DNA from: Streptomyces rapamycinicus NRRL 5491 | GTDB lineage: Bacteria > Actinomycetota > Actinomycetes > Streptomycetales > Streptomycetaceae | Assembly (NCBI RefSeq): GCF_024298965.1 | Contig: NZ_CP085193.1 | Coordinates: 4,154,001 to 4,218,000, forward strand | Length of the DNA stretch: 64,000 bases | Direction: 5' to 3' | Shown here: positions 18,587 to 27,820 of the stretch, in pieces | Position numbering within the stretch: position 1 is the stretch's first letter | Layout of the letters: each line of letters opens with the position of its first letter | The notes under the pieces: generated by a model | Database searches by the model: none | Seen by the model: only the letters and a program-made list of their open reading frames with translations | What the model was told of the DNA's origin: nothing | Program-made: the position numbers and the translations under genes

Positions 18587-21500
18587 TCAGCCGTCGGCCC
18601 CGCCCAGCCCGGTGAGGCCGTCCCGGACCCGGTGGGCGTCGGGGTGGCCGAGGGAGTCGAACCGGGTCAGGGCCCGCTGCCAGCTGCGGCGGGCCCCGGC
18701 CCGGTCCCCGGCGGCGAGCTGGGCGCTGCCGAGCCGGTGCAGGGACTCGGCCTCCCGGACCCGCTCGCCCCGGCCGCGCCGCAGGTCCACCGCGTGCCGG
18801 TAGCAGCTGATGGCCTGCTGGTGGTCGCCGACGTGCTGATGGGCGTAGCCGAGGCTGTCCCAGGCGGCGGACTCCCCGCGCCTGTCCCCCGCCTGCCGCA
18901 GCATGGTCAGCGCCTTCTCGCAGTGGACGAGGGTCTGCTGGAAGTCGCCCAGCATGGCGTACGCCCAGCCGACGTTGTTCAGGGCGTACGCCTCGCCGCT
19001 GCGGTGACCCGCCGCCCGGTACAGCTTCAGGGCGCGCAGCGCGTGGTGCAGCCCCTCGTCATGGCGCCCCTCCCGCTCGCTGGCGAGGTTGAGCGCACCA
19101 TGGGCCAGGGCCTGGCCGACGGCGTTGCCGGTCTCGCCGTACAGGTTCAGGGCGCGCACCAGATGGCCGCGGGCCCGGTCGTAGCGCCCCATCCGCAGAT
19201 CGGCGAGGCCCAGGGCATAGCAGGAGTGGGCCTGACCGGCGAGGTCGCGGATGCGGTGGGCCGAGCCCAGGGCGATCCGGTGCACGGTGCGCTGGTCGTG
19301 CCAGTGGCCGCGCTGGTCCAGGAACTCCGTGAGCGACCAGGCCAGTTGCCAGGTGTGGGTCTCGAATCCGGCCTCCGCGGCCTCCTGAAGGGCCGCCATC
19401 AGCGCCGGGTAGGTGACGATGAACCAGAGCAGCGCCTGGCCGTGCCCCGCGAACTCGCCGACGCTGACACCGGGCCGGACCGGCTCGACCGTGATCGGCT
19501 CCCGGTGCGGGGTGAAGGCCCTCCCGGCGGCCACGGCGGTGTGCAGATAGTGGTCGAGCATCCGGTGCAGCGCGGTGCGGCGCTCCTCCCGCGCGTCGTA
19601 CGCCTGGGTGAGCTCCATGGCGTAGGCGCGCAGCAGATCGTGGAAGCCGTACTGACCGGGGGCGCGCTCGGTGATCAGATGCGCCCGGGTCAGCTGGATC
19701 AGCAGCCGGCGGGCCTGTGGCACCGGGATCCCCACCAGGCTGGCGGCGGCGGGGGCCGCGATGTCGGGGCCGGGGTGTACGCCCAGCAGCCGGAACAGCC
19801 GGGCGGCGTCGGCGCCCAGGGTGTGGTACGACCAGGAGAAGACGGCCCGGACATCGGTGGTGGCGTCCCCGCCCTCGAACGCGTCGAGGCTGCCGCGGGC
19901 GTCGCGCAGCTCCCCGGCGAGCGCCTCCAGGCCGAAACGGGGGTGGGTGGCGGCGCGGGCGGCCACGATGGCGAGCGCGAGCGGCAGCCCGGCGCACACC
20001 GTGATGACCTCCTCCACGGCCTCGGGTTCGGCGGCCACCCGCTCGGCGCCGACCCGGCTGCTCAGCAGTTCGCGCGCCTCGTCGCGGTCGAGCAGATCCA
20101 GCGGCAGCGGCTGGGCCTGCTCGGCGACGACCAGGCTGGTGAGCTCGTTACGGCTGGTCAGCACCACCAGACAGCCGGGGGAACCGGGCAGCAGGGGCCG
20201 CACCTGCTCGGCGTCCCGGGCGTTGTCGAGCAGGATCAGCATCCGGCGGTCGGCCAGCAGGCTGCGGTACAGCGCGGTCTGCGCCTCCAGGGTCGCGGGG
20301 ATCCGGTGGGCGGGCACCTGGAAGGCGTCCAGGAAGCCCCGTACGGCCTCGGCGACGGTCATGGCCGAGTCGGTGGGGCCGAAGCCGCGCAGATTCACAT
20401 AGAGCTGGCCGTCGGGGAACCGGTCGCGGACGCGGTGGGCCCAGTGCACCGCGAGGGTCGTCTTGCCGAGGCCGCCGCTGCCCGCGATCACGGTGATCCT
20501 CGCGGCCGTGGACGCCCGTCCGCCGCCCCCGCCATCGCCCTCGCCCGTGCCCGTGGGCAGCAGGGCGTCCAGTCCGGCCAGTTCGCGCTCGCGGCCGGTG
20601 AAGTGGGTGACGTCGGAGGGGAGTTGCTGGGGTACGGCGGTGACGGCGGTGATCTGGGCGGGGGCGGTGGCGGGCATGCCCGAGGGCTCGGCGGCGGGTT
20701 CGGTGGCGAGCCCGGGGGCTTCGTCGGCGGGCGGGGCGCCCTCCGGGGCGGGCTCCGGGGCCGGGACAGGCGCGGAGGCCGGGGCGGGCGCCGCGTCGGG
20801 CGGCGTGGGCGCCGCGGGCGCGCTCCCGTACCCGCCGGACGGCCCGGAGGGATCCACGGAGCGGCCGTCCCTGCCCTCTTGGCCGTCCCTGCCGTCCCTG
20901 CCGTCCCGGCTGTCCTCGAGCGCCTGCCGGTGGAGCCGCTGCAGTTCGTCGCCGGGCTCGATGCCCAGCTCCTCCACGTACCTCCGGCGGGTGGAGCGGA
21001 ACAGCGCGAGCGCGTCGGCCCGCCTGCCACAGCGCCGCAGCGCCTCCATCAGCAGCGCCACCGAGCGTTCCCGCAAGGGGTGTTCGGCCACCAGGGCGGA
21101 CAGCTCGGCGGCGGCTTCGTGGTGGCGTCCGGAGCGCAGATCGATCGCGGCGCACTCCTCGACCGCCGCACGCCGCTCCTCCTCCAGACCGGCACCCAGG
21201 GTCTCGGGCAGCCAGCCGCCCGCGACATCCGCCAGCGCTGGCCCGCGCCACAGCTGGAGCGCGGCGCGCAGCAGCTCCCCGGCCCGGGCCTCGGCGGCCT
21301 CGGGCTCCCCGGCGGCCACGGCGTCCTTGGGAGCCTCCCGCGCGGCCCGCACCAGATCGCGGAACCGGTGCAGATCGACCTGCTCACGCGCGGCGGTAAG
21401 GGAATAGCCCTTCGCCGATGTCGTCAACTCGGCCCCGGGCAGGGCGGACAGGATCCGCCGCAGCTTGGAAATCTGTACCTGTACGGCGTTTCGCGCGGAC

Positions 21501-21676
21501 CCCGGCGGGTCCTCGCCCCATACTGCCAACACCAGCCTGTCGACGGACACCACGCGGCCGGAGGCCATCAGCAGCATCGCCAGAACGGACCGCTGTTGTG
21601 CGGCGGTCGGCCCCAGCGGACGCTCGCCCTGCCATATTCCGACCGGTCCCAACAGGCGAAACTCGGTCCCATCCAC
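18587..21676 (-). CDS. AfsR/SARP-type multidomain transcriptional regulator
   Basis: 1029 residues from a GTG at 21676. Order: OmpR-type winged helix (about 5-95, LGPTAAQQRSVLAMLLMASG, AVQVQISKLRRIL), bacterial transcriptional activation domain (100-250, ending VEELGIEPGDELQRLHRQAL), a low-complexity linker rich in RDG repeats then Pro/Ala (about 255-345), an NB-ARC ATPase (P-loop GSGGLGKTTLAVHWAHR, Walker B RMLILLDNARD), and a TPR array (from about 700). This is the AfsR arrangement, in which the ATPase-TPR part integrates signals controlling the DNA-binding half. The targets are unknown; neighbours are primary metabolism, not a biosynthetic cluster. Full-length with no lesions seen. Confidence 0.93.
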   Translation of the reverse strand: MDGTEFRLLGPVGIWQGERPLGPTAAQQRSVLAMLLMASGRVVSVDRLVLAVWGEDPPGSARNAVQVQISKLRRILSALPGAELTTSAKGYSLTAAREQVDLHRFRDLVRAAREAPKDAVAAGEPEAAEARAGELLRAALQLWRGPALADVAGGWLPETLGAGLEEERRAAVEECAAIDLRSGRHHEAAAELSALVAEHPLRERSVALLMEALRRCGRRADALALFRSTRRRYVEELGIEPGDELQRLHRQALEDSRDGRDGRDGQEGRDGRSVDPSGPSGGYGSAPAAPTPPDAAPAPASAPVPAPEPAPEGAPPADEAPGLATEPAAEPSGMPATAPAQITAVTAVPQQLPSDVTHFTGRERELAGLDALLPTGTGEGDGGGGGRASTAARITVIAGSGGLGKTTLAVHWAHRVRDRFPDGQLYVNLRGFGPTDSAMTVAEAVRGFLDAFQVPAHRIPATLEAQTALYRSLLADRRMLILLDNARDAEQVRPLLPGSPGCLVVLTSRNELTSLVVAEQAQPLPLDLLDRDEARELLSSRVGAERVAAEPEAVEEVITVCAGLPLALAIVAARAATHPRFGLEALAGELRDARGSLDAFEGGDATTDVRAVFSWSYHTLGADAARLFRLLGVHPGPDIAAPAAASLVGIPVPQARRLLIQLTRAHLITERAPGQYGFHDLLRAYAMELTQAYDAREERRTALHRMLDHYLHTAVAAGRAFTPHREPITVEPVRPGVSVGEFAGHGQALLWFIVTYPALMAALQEAAEAGFETHTWQLAWSLTEFLDQRGHWHDQRTVHRIALGSAHRIRDLAGQAHSCYALGLADLRMGRYDRARGHLVRALNLYGETGNAVGQALAHGALNLASEREGRHDEGLHHALRALKLYRAAGHRSGEAYALNNVGWAYAMLGDFQQTLVHCEKALTMLRQAGDRRGESAAWDSLGYAHQHVGDHQQAISCYRHAVDLRRGRGERVREAESLHRLGSAQLAAGDRAGARRSWQRALTRFDSLGHPDAHRVRDGLTGLGGADG

Positions 21677-21927
21677 ACACTGCCCCCGTTGGTACCAGAG
21701 ATTTCACTGTGACCACTTGGAAGCCTACCCACGGGTTCGGGTCAGCGAGGCATCAGCGGGATATCAGCGGCCCGTAGCACCCTACGAGTGTTCGAGGGTC
21801 CCACGGGCACCAGAAGCTCTCCCCGGTCACCGCTGGCGGCGGCCGGACCGGAACTCTCCGGTCCCCGGGCCCTCTTCCGACGATGAACGGGGGACGGTAT
21901 GGCAGTGAGGTGCCGAGGAGGCGGCTC

Positions 21928-22122
21928 ATGACCACCGCAGGAGGAACACGGAGCACACCACGGATCGGCGAACTCGTCTACGACCTCGAACGCGAGGCCA
22001 TGGGCCGGGTCGCCTACGTGGACACCGGCGGGAACATCGCCTGGGTCAAACCCCTGCGCGAGGGCCCCGAGTGGACGGCCCTGCCGGAACAGCTGCGCCG
22101 CGCGCCGGACGGCGAGCGGTAG
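21928..22122 (+). CDS. small conserved streptomycete protein (64 aa)
   Basis: ATG at 21928 with GAGGAGGCGGCTC upstream. The 64-residue product (MTTAGGTRSTPRIGELVYDL, then EREAMGRVAYVDTGGNIAWV, KPLREGPEW) looks like a compact SH3-like beta protein. It has no signal or membrane segment. It is a single-gene unit, divergent from the AfsR-like gene and closed by a 10-bp hairpin at 22200. Small proteins of this pattern recur in Streptomyces; function unknown. Confidence 0.72.
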   Translation: MTTAGGTRSTPRIGELVYDLEREAMGRVAYVDTGGNIAWVKPLREGPEWTALPEQLRRAPDGER

Positions 22123-22199
22123 GGCAGGGCGCCTTCGGCGCCGAAGACCAGCCGGGCACCGCCGAGGACCCCTTGGCGGCCGGGCCAATGCCGGCGTCT

Positions 22200-22226
22200 C
22201 GCGTCTTCCAACGGGGGGAAGACGCG
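22200..22226 (+). terminator. 10-bp perfect hairpin
   Basis: CGCGTCTTCC (22200-22209) pairs with GGAAGACGCG (22217-22226), 77 bases after the stop of the 64-residue protein gene. Confidence 0.65.
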
Positions 22227-22278
22227 GGGCGCCTTTCGCCGTGCGACCGTCGTACGCCCACGGTCCAGCCCCGTGAAA

Positions 22279-22325
22279 CGCGCACGGCCCCGCCCCGATT
22301 CAGGAGGGCAGGGCCGCGTTGCGCG
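22279..22325 (-). terminator. GC hairpin after dctA
   Basis: CGCGCACGGCCCCGCCC and GGGCAGGGCCGCGTTGCGCG form an imperfect long stem eight bases beyond the dctA stop; likely terminator for the leftward dctA transcript. Confidence 0.6.
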
Positions 22326-22332
22326 TGGGGTG

Positions 22333-23769
22333 TCAGGCGGGCACGTGCTCCTTCGCCGTGTCACCGTCACGCCGCTCGGGGAGGGACTTGTCCTCGGCCG
22401 CCTCGGAGCCGTCCGCCGGGCCGTGGCCGCCACCGTGGCGGGCGAAGCCCTCCGCGTCGAACGGCAGCCGTCCGGCGAGGACTTCGTTCATCCGCTCCTT
22501 GTCGATCTCCTTGGTCCAGGTGCCGACCAGGACGGTCGCGACCGCGTTGCCCGCGAAGTTGGTGAGGGCGCGGGCCTCGCTCATGAAGCGGTCGATGCCG
22601 ACGATCAGGCCGACGCCGTCCACGAGTTCGGGCCGGTGCGACTGGAGACCGCCCGCCAGCGTCGCCATGCCCGCGCCGGTCACACCTGCGGCGCCCTTCG
22701 ACGCGACGATCATGAAGACGAGGAGGGATATCTGCTGGCCTATGGAGAGCGGGTCGCCCATGGCCTCGGCGATGAACAGCGAGGCCATCGTCAGGTAGAT
22801 GGCGGTGCCGTCGAGGTTGAAGGAGTAGCCCGTGGGGACGGTGATACCGGCGACCGGCCTGCTGACGCCCGCGTGCTCCATCTTCGCGATCAGCAGCGGC
22901 AGCGCCGACTCGGAGGAGGACGTCGACAGGATCAGCAGGAACTCCCGCGCCAGGTACTTCAGCAGCAGGAAGATGTTGATGCCCGCGACCAGCCGCAGGA
23001 TCGTCCCGAGGACGAGGAACACGAAGAGCGCACAGGTCACATAGAAGCCGATCATGATGACCGCGAGCGCCTTGAGCGCGTCCAGACCGGTCTCGCCGAC
23101 GACGGCGGCCATCGCGCCGAAGGCCCCGATCGGGGCGGCCCACATGACCATCGACAGCAGCTTGAAGACGAGCTGCTGTATGTGGCCTATGCCGCGCAGC
23201 ACCGGCTCGCCCGCCTTGCCCATCGCCTGGAGGGCGAAGCCCGCGAGGAGGGCCACGAACAGGGTCTGCAGCACCTCGCCCTCGGTGAAGGCGGAGACCA
23301 GCGTCTTCGGGATGATCCCGAGCAGGAAGTCGGCCGTCGACTCGGAGGCGCCGTCGGCCTGGCTCTGCCCGGCCTGGGCCGCCTCATGGCTCATGTGCAG
23401 GCCGCTGCCGGGCTCGAGGAAGTTGCCGACGACCAGGCCGATCGCGAGGGCCACGGTCGACATCACCATGAAGTAGCCGAGCGCCAGACCGCCGACCGCG
23501 CCGACCTTGGCCGCCTTGCGCACCGAGCCGACGCCGAGCACGATCGTGCAGAAGATGATCGGCGAGATCAGCATCTTGATCAGGTTGACGAAGCCTTCGC
23601 CGATGGGCTTGAGCTCCACCGCGGTATCGGGGGCCACGAAGCCCACGAGGATGCCGAGCGCCACCGCCCCGATGACGGCGAGGTAGAGGTAGTGAATCCT
23701 TTCTTTCTTCGGCTTCGTCCCATCCGGTTCCGTACGCCCGGATGCGGGCGGCGTGGTGTCCGCAGCCAC
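22333..23769 (-). CDS. dctA: C4-dicarboxylate:cation symporter DctA (DAACS family)
   Basis: 478 residues from a GTG at 23769, with AGAAGGAGG seven bases upstream; the longer open frame upstream of it is not family-like. Multispan secondary carrier (first helix IHYLYLAVIGAVALGILVGF). Family signatures present: IISPIIFCTIVLGVGS-like MLISPIIFCTIVLGVGS, the serine-rich hairpin LILSTSSSESALPLLIAKME, GYSFNLDGTAIY and the substrate-site region VTGAGMATLAGG. Imports succinate, fumarate or malate; glutamate or aspartate are possible alternatives in this family. Divergent from a sensor kinase, with inverted repeats between them, which is the classical Dct arrangement. Confidence 0.92.
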   Translation of the reverse strand: MAADTTPPASGRTEPDGTKPKKERIHYLYLAVIGAVALGILVGFVAPDTAVELKPIGEGFVNLIKMLISPIIFCTIVLGVGSVRKAAKVGAVGGLALGYFMVMSTVALAIGLVVGNFLEPGSGLHMSHEAAQAGQSQADGASESTADFLLGIIPKTLVSAFTEGEVLQTLFVALLAGFALQAMGKAGEPVLRGIGHIQQLVFKLLSMVMWAAPIGAFGAMAAVVGETGLDALKALAVIMIGFYVTCALFVFLVLGTILRLVAGINIFLLLKYLAREFLLILSTSSSESALPLLIAKMEHAGVSRPVAGITVPTGYSFNLDGTAIYLTMASLFIAEAMGDPLSIGQQISLLVFMIVASKGAAGVTGAGMATLAGGLQSHRPELVDGVGLIVGIDRFMSEARALTNFAGNAVATVLVGTWTKEIDKERMNEVLAGRLPFDAEGFARHGGGHGPADGSEAAEDKSLPERRDGDTAKEHVPA

Positions 23770-23817
23770 GGTGCTGCCTCCTTCTTTTCTGCCGTCCAAC
23801 TGTCCCGGCGCTGTACT

Positions 23818-23834
23818 GTGTGCGGCTCGCACAC
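23818..23834. promoter_or_regulatory. perfect inverted repeat in the dctA/kinase divergent region
   Basis: GTGTGCG (23818-23824), spacer GCT, CGCACAC (23828-23834), about 50 bases upstream of the dctA start. A candidate operator for dctA, possibly bound by the response regulator at 25801. Confidence 0.5.
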
Positions 23835-23869
23835 CGCCTTGAACGGTCCCGGCGACTATGCCCCAGCCT

Positions 23870-23903
23870 GTGACGGGGGTCACCCTTCCGTTCATTTCGT
23901 TCA
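23870..23903. promoter_or_regulatory. inverted and direct repeats before the sensor kinase gene
   Basis: GTGAC-GGGG-GTCAC (23870-23883) is followed by two CGTTCA copies (23889-23894, 23898-23903) at nine-base spacing. This compact repeat set directly precedes the kinase gene and could be a response-regulator site. Confidence 0.4.
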
Positions 23904-23926
23904 CACAAAGATGCGTGTGCAGACTG

Positions 23927-25555
23927 ATGGCCATGCGCATCCCCCACCCCCGGAGCCTGGCGGGCCAGCTGTTCGCGATGCAGGTCGTCCTGGTCGCCGC
24001 CCTGGTGGCCGGGTGCGCCGTCTTCGCCTACGTCACCGACCGCGAGCAGGCGGTGGTGGCCGCGCGGCAGCGGGCGACCGCCGCCGCGGTGGCCGTCGCC
24101 GACTCCCCGTCGGTCGCCGAGGCCGCGCGGTCCAAGGACCCCACGGCCCGGCTCCAGCCGTACGCGGAGAAGGTGCGCCGGGACACCGGCGTCACCTTCG
24201 TCACGATCATGGATACCCACGGGGTGCGCTGGGCGCACCCCGATCCGCGCCAGATCGGCGCCACCTATCTCGGCCACATCAAGCCCGCGCTGCGCGGGCG
24301 GATCTTCGACGAGACGTACACCGGCACGCTCGGCTCCTCCGTGCGCGTGGTCGCCCCGGTGCGCGACGACCGCGCCGGCGGCCGGATCACCGCGCTGGTC
24401 AGCGCGGGGATAACCGTGGACACCATCAGCGCCCAGGTGCGCCAGCAGCTGCTCGCGCTGCTCGGCGTGGCGGCCGCCGCGCTCGCGGTGGGCGGCCTGT
24501 GCGCGTATGTGATCAACGCCCGGCTGCGCCGCCATACGCACGGGATGAACGCGGCCGAGCTGAGCCGGATGCACGACTACCACCAGGCCGCGCTGCACGC
24601 CGTGCGCGAGGGCCTGCTGATGCTCGACGGCCAGCGGCGGATCGCGCTGATCAACGACGGCGGGCGGGAGCTGCTCGGCCTGCCCGAGGACTCCGTCGGC
24701 CGCTACGTCTCCGGCCTGGGCCTGCCGCCCGCGCTGACCGGCGCCCTGCTGGCCGCCGAGCCGCGCGTGGACGAGCTGCATCTGACCGCGGAGCGGGTCG
24801 TGGTCGTCAACACCTCCCCGGTGAGCAGCGGTGAGCAGCGCGGCACGGTCGTCACACTGCGCGACCACACCGAGCTCCAGGCGCTCTCCGGCGAGCTGGA
24901 CTCGGTGCGCGGCTTCGCGGAGGCGCTGCGCTCCCAGGCCCATGAGGCCGCGAATCGGCTGCATGCCGTCGTCTCGCTGATCGAACTGGGCCGGGAGGAC
25001 GAGGCGGTCGACTTCGCCACCGCCGAGCTGGAGCTGGCCCAGGCGCTGACCGACCAGGTGGTGGCGGCCGTCGCCGAGCCCGTCCTGGCCGCCCTGCTGC
25101 TGGGCAAGGCGGCCCAGGCCAGTGAGCGCGGCGTCGAGCTCGTCCTGGCCCCCGACAGCCGCATCGACGACGGCGTCCTCCCGCCCGGCCTGCCCGCCCG
25201 CGACCTGGTGACCATCCTCGGCAACCTCATCGACAACGCCACGGACGCGGCCGCCGAGGGCGTCGGCAACGAGTCGGCACCGCGCAGCGCCCGCGTCACC
25301 GTCACCGCCCGCACGGACGCCGGCGAGCTGACCCTGCGCGTGTCGGACACCGGCGCCGGGCTCGACCCGGCGGCGGCCGAGGAGGTCTTCCGCCGCGGCT
25401 GGAGCACGAAATCCCCGGGCCGCGGCATCGGCCTGGCCCTGGTCCAGCAGGCCGCCCGCCGCAACGCGGGCACGGTCGAGATCACGACCTCCCCCGACGG
25501 CGGCGCCGAATTCACCGCCCGCCTCCCCCTGACGACCCCGGCCGTCACACCTTGA
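23927..25555 (+). CDS. sensor histidine kinase, DctS/CitA-DcuS type
   Basis: 542 residues (ATG 23927; ATG 23933 is an equally possible start). Order: TM1 (LFAMQVVLVAALVAGCAVFA), extracytoplasmic PAS-like sensor domain (about 35-170, with VTFVTIMDTHGVRWAHPDP), TM2 (LLALLGVAAAALAVGGLCAY), cytoplasmic PAS domain (LHAVREGLLMLDGQRRIALI), then the kinase core. The likely phospho-acceptor is the His in LRSQAHEAANRLHAV. ATPase motifs are LGNLIDNATDAA (N box), DTGAGL (G1) and GRGIGLALV (G2). Citrate/C4-dicarboxylate sensing is inferred from this architecture and from divergence from dctA. Its partner is the response regulator at 25801. Confidence 0.9.
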   Translation: MAMRIPHPRSLAGQLFAMQVVLVAALVAGCAVFAYVTDREQAVVAARQRATAAAVAVADSPSVAEAARSKDPTARLQPYAEKVRRDTGVTFVTIMDTHGVRWAHPDPRQIGATYLGHIKPALRGRIFDETYTGTLGSSVRVVAPVRDDRAGGRITALVSAGITVDTISAQVRQQLLALLGVAAAALAVGGLCAYVINARLRRHTHGMNAAELSRMHDYHQAALHAVREGLLMLDGQRRIALINDGGRELLGLPEDSVGRYVSGLGLPPALTGALLAAEPRVDELHLTAERVVVVNTSPVSSGEQRGTVVTLRDHTELQALSGELDSVRGFAEALRSQAHEAANRLHAVVSLIELGREDEAVDFATAELELAQALTDQVVAAVAEPVLAALLLGKAAQASERGVELVLAPDSRIDDGVLPPGLPARDLVTILGNLIDNATDAAAEGVGNESAPRSARVTVTARTDAGELTLRVSDTGAGLDPAAAEEVFRRGWSTKSPGRGIGLALVQQAARRNAGTVEITTSPDGGAEFTARLPLTTPAVTP

Positions 25556-25764
25556 GCCCCGTGTCCCCGCGTCGGGTGGGACCGCCCCGACCGGACAAGC
25601 CCACCGGTTGCCCGCGCCCGCCGTCGGCGTCCATATCCAGCCGTTCGGGAGGGGGGTCCGGGGGCGCGGGGCCCAGGAAACGGGGCGTAGGGGAATCGTC
25701 ACCGTAGGGATCTGGCCACTTGCGGTTACCCTCCGTAAATTGGAGCCCTGAGCTTCCCGTGTGC

Positions 25765-25786
25765 ACCGCGTTTCGACCGCGTTTCG
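25765..25786 (+). repeat. tandem 11-bp direct repeat before the response regulator
   Basis: ACCGCGTTTCG occurs twice back to back (25765-25775, 25776-25786), just upstream of the GAGAGGAA ribosome site of the gene at 25801. It could be a leader element or a direct-repeat operator. Confidence 0.5.
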
Positions 25787-25800
25787 AGAGGAATCCGTTC

Positions 25801-26511
25801 ATGAGCCCGCCGCAGGCGAAACCGGGGGATCCGGCGCCGATCCGGGTTCTCGTCGTCGAAGACGACCCCGTCGCGGCGGACGCGCACCGGATGTACGTCG
25901 AGCGCGTTCCCGGCTTCGCCGTCGTCGGGACGGCGCGCAGCGGCGGGGACGCGCAGCGGCTGCTGGAGCGGACGCCCGCCGACCTGCTGCTGCTGGACCT
26001 CTACCTCCCCGACGGGCACGGCCTCCAGCTCGTACGGGCGCTGCGTGCCGCCGGGAACGGCGCGGATGTGATCGCGGTCACCTCGGCCCGGGACCTCGCG
26101 GTGGTCCGGGACGGGGTCTCCCTCGGGGTCGTGCAGTACGTGCTGAAACCGTTCACCTTCTCCACCCTCCGGGACCGCCTCCTCCGGTACGCCGAGTTCC
26201 GCGCGACCGCGGGCGAGGCCAGCGGGCAGGACGAGGTGGACCGGGCGCTGGCCGCGCTGCGGTCGCCGCAGCCCGCCGCGATGCCGAAGGGGCTGACCCA
26301 GGCCACCCTGCACGCGGTCACCGAGGCGCTGCGCGGCGCGGCGGAGGAGGGCGTCTCGGCCGCGGCGACCGCCGAGACCGTGGGGATCTCCCGGATCACC
26401 GCCCGCCGCTATCTGGAGCACCTGGTGGAGGCGGGGCGCGCCGCCCGCGCCCCGCACTACGGGCAGATCGGACGGCCCGAACTGCTGTACCGCTGGCTCA
26501 GCGAGCACTAG
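25801..26511 (+). CDS. response regulator, CitB/DctR type
   Basis: 236 residues from the ATG at 25801 with GAGAGGAA upstream. The receiver domain (about 12-130) has the acidic pair VVEDDPVAADAH, phospho-acceptor Asp in LLLLDLYLPDGHG, the conserved Thr/Ser in VTSARD and Lys in YVLKPF. The C-terminal helix-turn-helix (AAATAETVGISRITARRYLEHLVEAG) is of the DpiA/CitB kind. It sits 245 bases after the kinase gene and is expected to activate dctA, and possibly the adjacent transporter, in response to dicarboxylates. Confidence 0.92.
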   Translation: MSPPQAKPGDPAPIRVLVVEDDPVAADAHRMYVERVPGFAVVGTARSGGDAQRLLERTPADLLLLDLYLPDGHGLQLVRALRAAGNGADVIAVTSARDLAVVRDGVSLGVVQYVLKPFTFSTLRDRLLRYAEFRATAGEASGQDEVDRALAALRSPQPAAMPKGLTQATLHAVTEALRGAAEEGVSAAATAETVGISRITARRYLEHLVEAGRAARAPHYGQIGRPELLYRWLSEH

Positions 26512-26651
26512 CGGGCGACGGATCGCGGCACCCGCGGCGGAGCCGCCGCCGCTACGTCGGTCGCTATGGCGGCCGCTCGATGTCTGCCATGCGGCGCTTA
26601 CATCAGGACATGCTCGACAGTGCCGCCTTGATCCACGCCTACGTTTGCGGC

Positions 26652-27755
26652 ATGAATCGTTCCCCGTGCGCGGGCCCTTTGGCGCCTACGACACCCAGCG
26701 AGAGGCGTCCGCTCCTCGGCCCCGGTTGGTTCGCGGCCGTGATGGGCACCGGCATCGTCGCCAATGCGGCGGTCACCCTGCCGCGGAGCTCGCACATGCT
26801 GCGGACCGCCGCCACGGTGATCTGGCTGGGCGCCGCGCTCCTGCTGGCCCTGCTGGCCGTCGGCTACCTACGGCAGCGGGCGCTGCGCTCGCACGCCGGT
26901 GATCCGGTGACCGCCCAGTTCTTCGGCGCGCCGCCGATGGCGCTGCTCACGGTGGGTTCCGGGGCGCTGCTGCTCGGCCGCCCGCTGATCGGGACGGAGA
27001 CGGCGCTGGGCGTGGCCTGGGCGCTGTGGTCGCTCGGTACCGCGCTCGGTCTGGTCACGGCCTGCACGGTGCCCTATCTGATGGTCACCCGGCATCGCTT
27101 CACACCGGACGCGGCGTTCGGGGGCTGGCTGATGCCGGTGGTGCCGCCGATGGTCTCGGCCGCGACGGGCGCGCTGCTCGTGCCTCACGCCCCGGCGGGG
27201 CAGTCGCGGCTCGCCCTGCTGCTGGGCTGCTACGCGATGCTCGGGCTCGGCCTGGTCGCGGCGCTGCTGGTGCTGGCCATGATTTACGGCCGTCTGGTGC
27301 ACCATGAGGCCCCCACCGGAGCGGTGGTGCCCACGGTGTGGATCGGGGTGGGGGCGTTGGGCCAGGCGGTGACGGCCCTCGGCGCGCTGGCCTCGGTGGC
27401 ACCGAGCGCGCTGCCCGCGCCCTACGCTCGGGGCACCGAGGTGTTCGCGCTGCTGGGCGGGGTCGTGGTGTGGGGCTTCGCCATGCTGTGGGCGGCGCTG
27501 GCCACGGGACTGACCGTACGGACGATCCGGGCCGGGCTGCCGTTCGCACCCACGTGGTGGTCCTTCATCTTCCCGGCCGGCGCCTGTGTGACGGCCACCG
27601 GCGCCCTCGCGGCACGGACCGGTTCGGAGATGTTCGGCTGGCTCGCCGTGGCGTTCTACGGGCTGCTCGTCACCGCCTGGGTGGTGGTGACCGGCCACTC
27701 CTTGCGCCATGCCGCCCGGCACCTCCTGCTCGACCCGGCAGGCGACATGTCCTGA
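26652..27755 (+). CDS. TDT-family transporter (tellurite resistance/C4-dicarboxylate, TehA-like)
   Basis: 367 residues from the ATG at 26652, with about ten hydrophobic spans. The first span region, LLGPGWFAAVMGTGIVANAA, is the TDT-family signature; a second conserved block is TWWSFIFPAGACVTATGALA. Family members include TehA channels, Mae1 malate permease and sulfite exporters. Next to dctA and its two-component system, malate or another dicarboxylate is the most reasonable substrate, but tellurite or anion export cannot be excluded. TACGTT six bases before the ATG suggests a leaderless transcript. Confidence 0.85.
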   Translation: MNRSPCAGPLAPTTPSERRPLLGPGWFAAVMGTGIVANAAVTLPRSSHMLRTAATVIWLGAALLLALLAVGYLRQRALRSHAGDPVTAQFFGAPPMALLTVGSGALLLGRPLIGTETALGVAWALWSLGTALGLVTACTVPYLMVTRHRFTPDAAFGGWLMPVVPPMVSAATGALLVPHAPAGQSRLALLLGCYAMLGLGLVAALLVLAMIYGRLVHHEAPTGAVVPTVWIGVGALGQAVTALGALASVAPSALPAPYARGTEVFALLGGVVVWGFAMLWAALATGLTVRTIRAGLPFAPTWWSFIFPAGACVTATGALAARTGSEMFGWLAVAFYGLLVTAWVVVTGHSLRHAARHLLLDPAGDMS

Positions 27756-27820
27756 TGTGCCGCCGCTATGTCATATTCACCCGTCTTTCTTATCTTTCCG
27801 GCTGTTTTAGCGTGGATGGC

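Noticed and set aside
18632..21712. 1026-codon plus-strand frame opposite the AfsR-like gene
   Set aside because: Mirror of the regulator's codons; the minus strand shows the ordered winged-helix, activation, ATPase and TPR domains.
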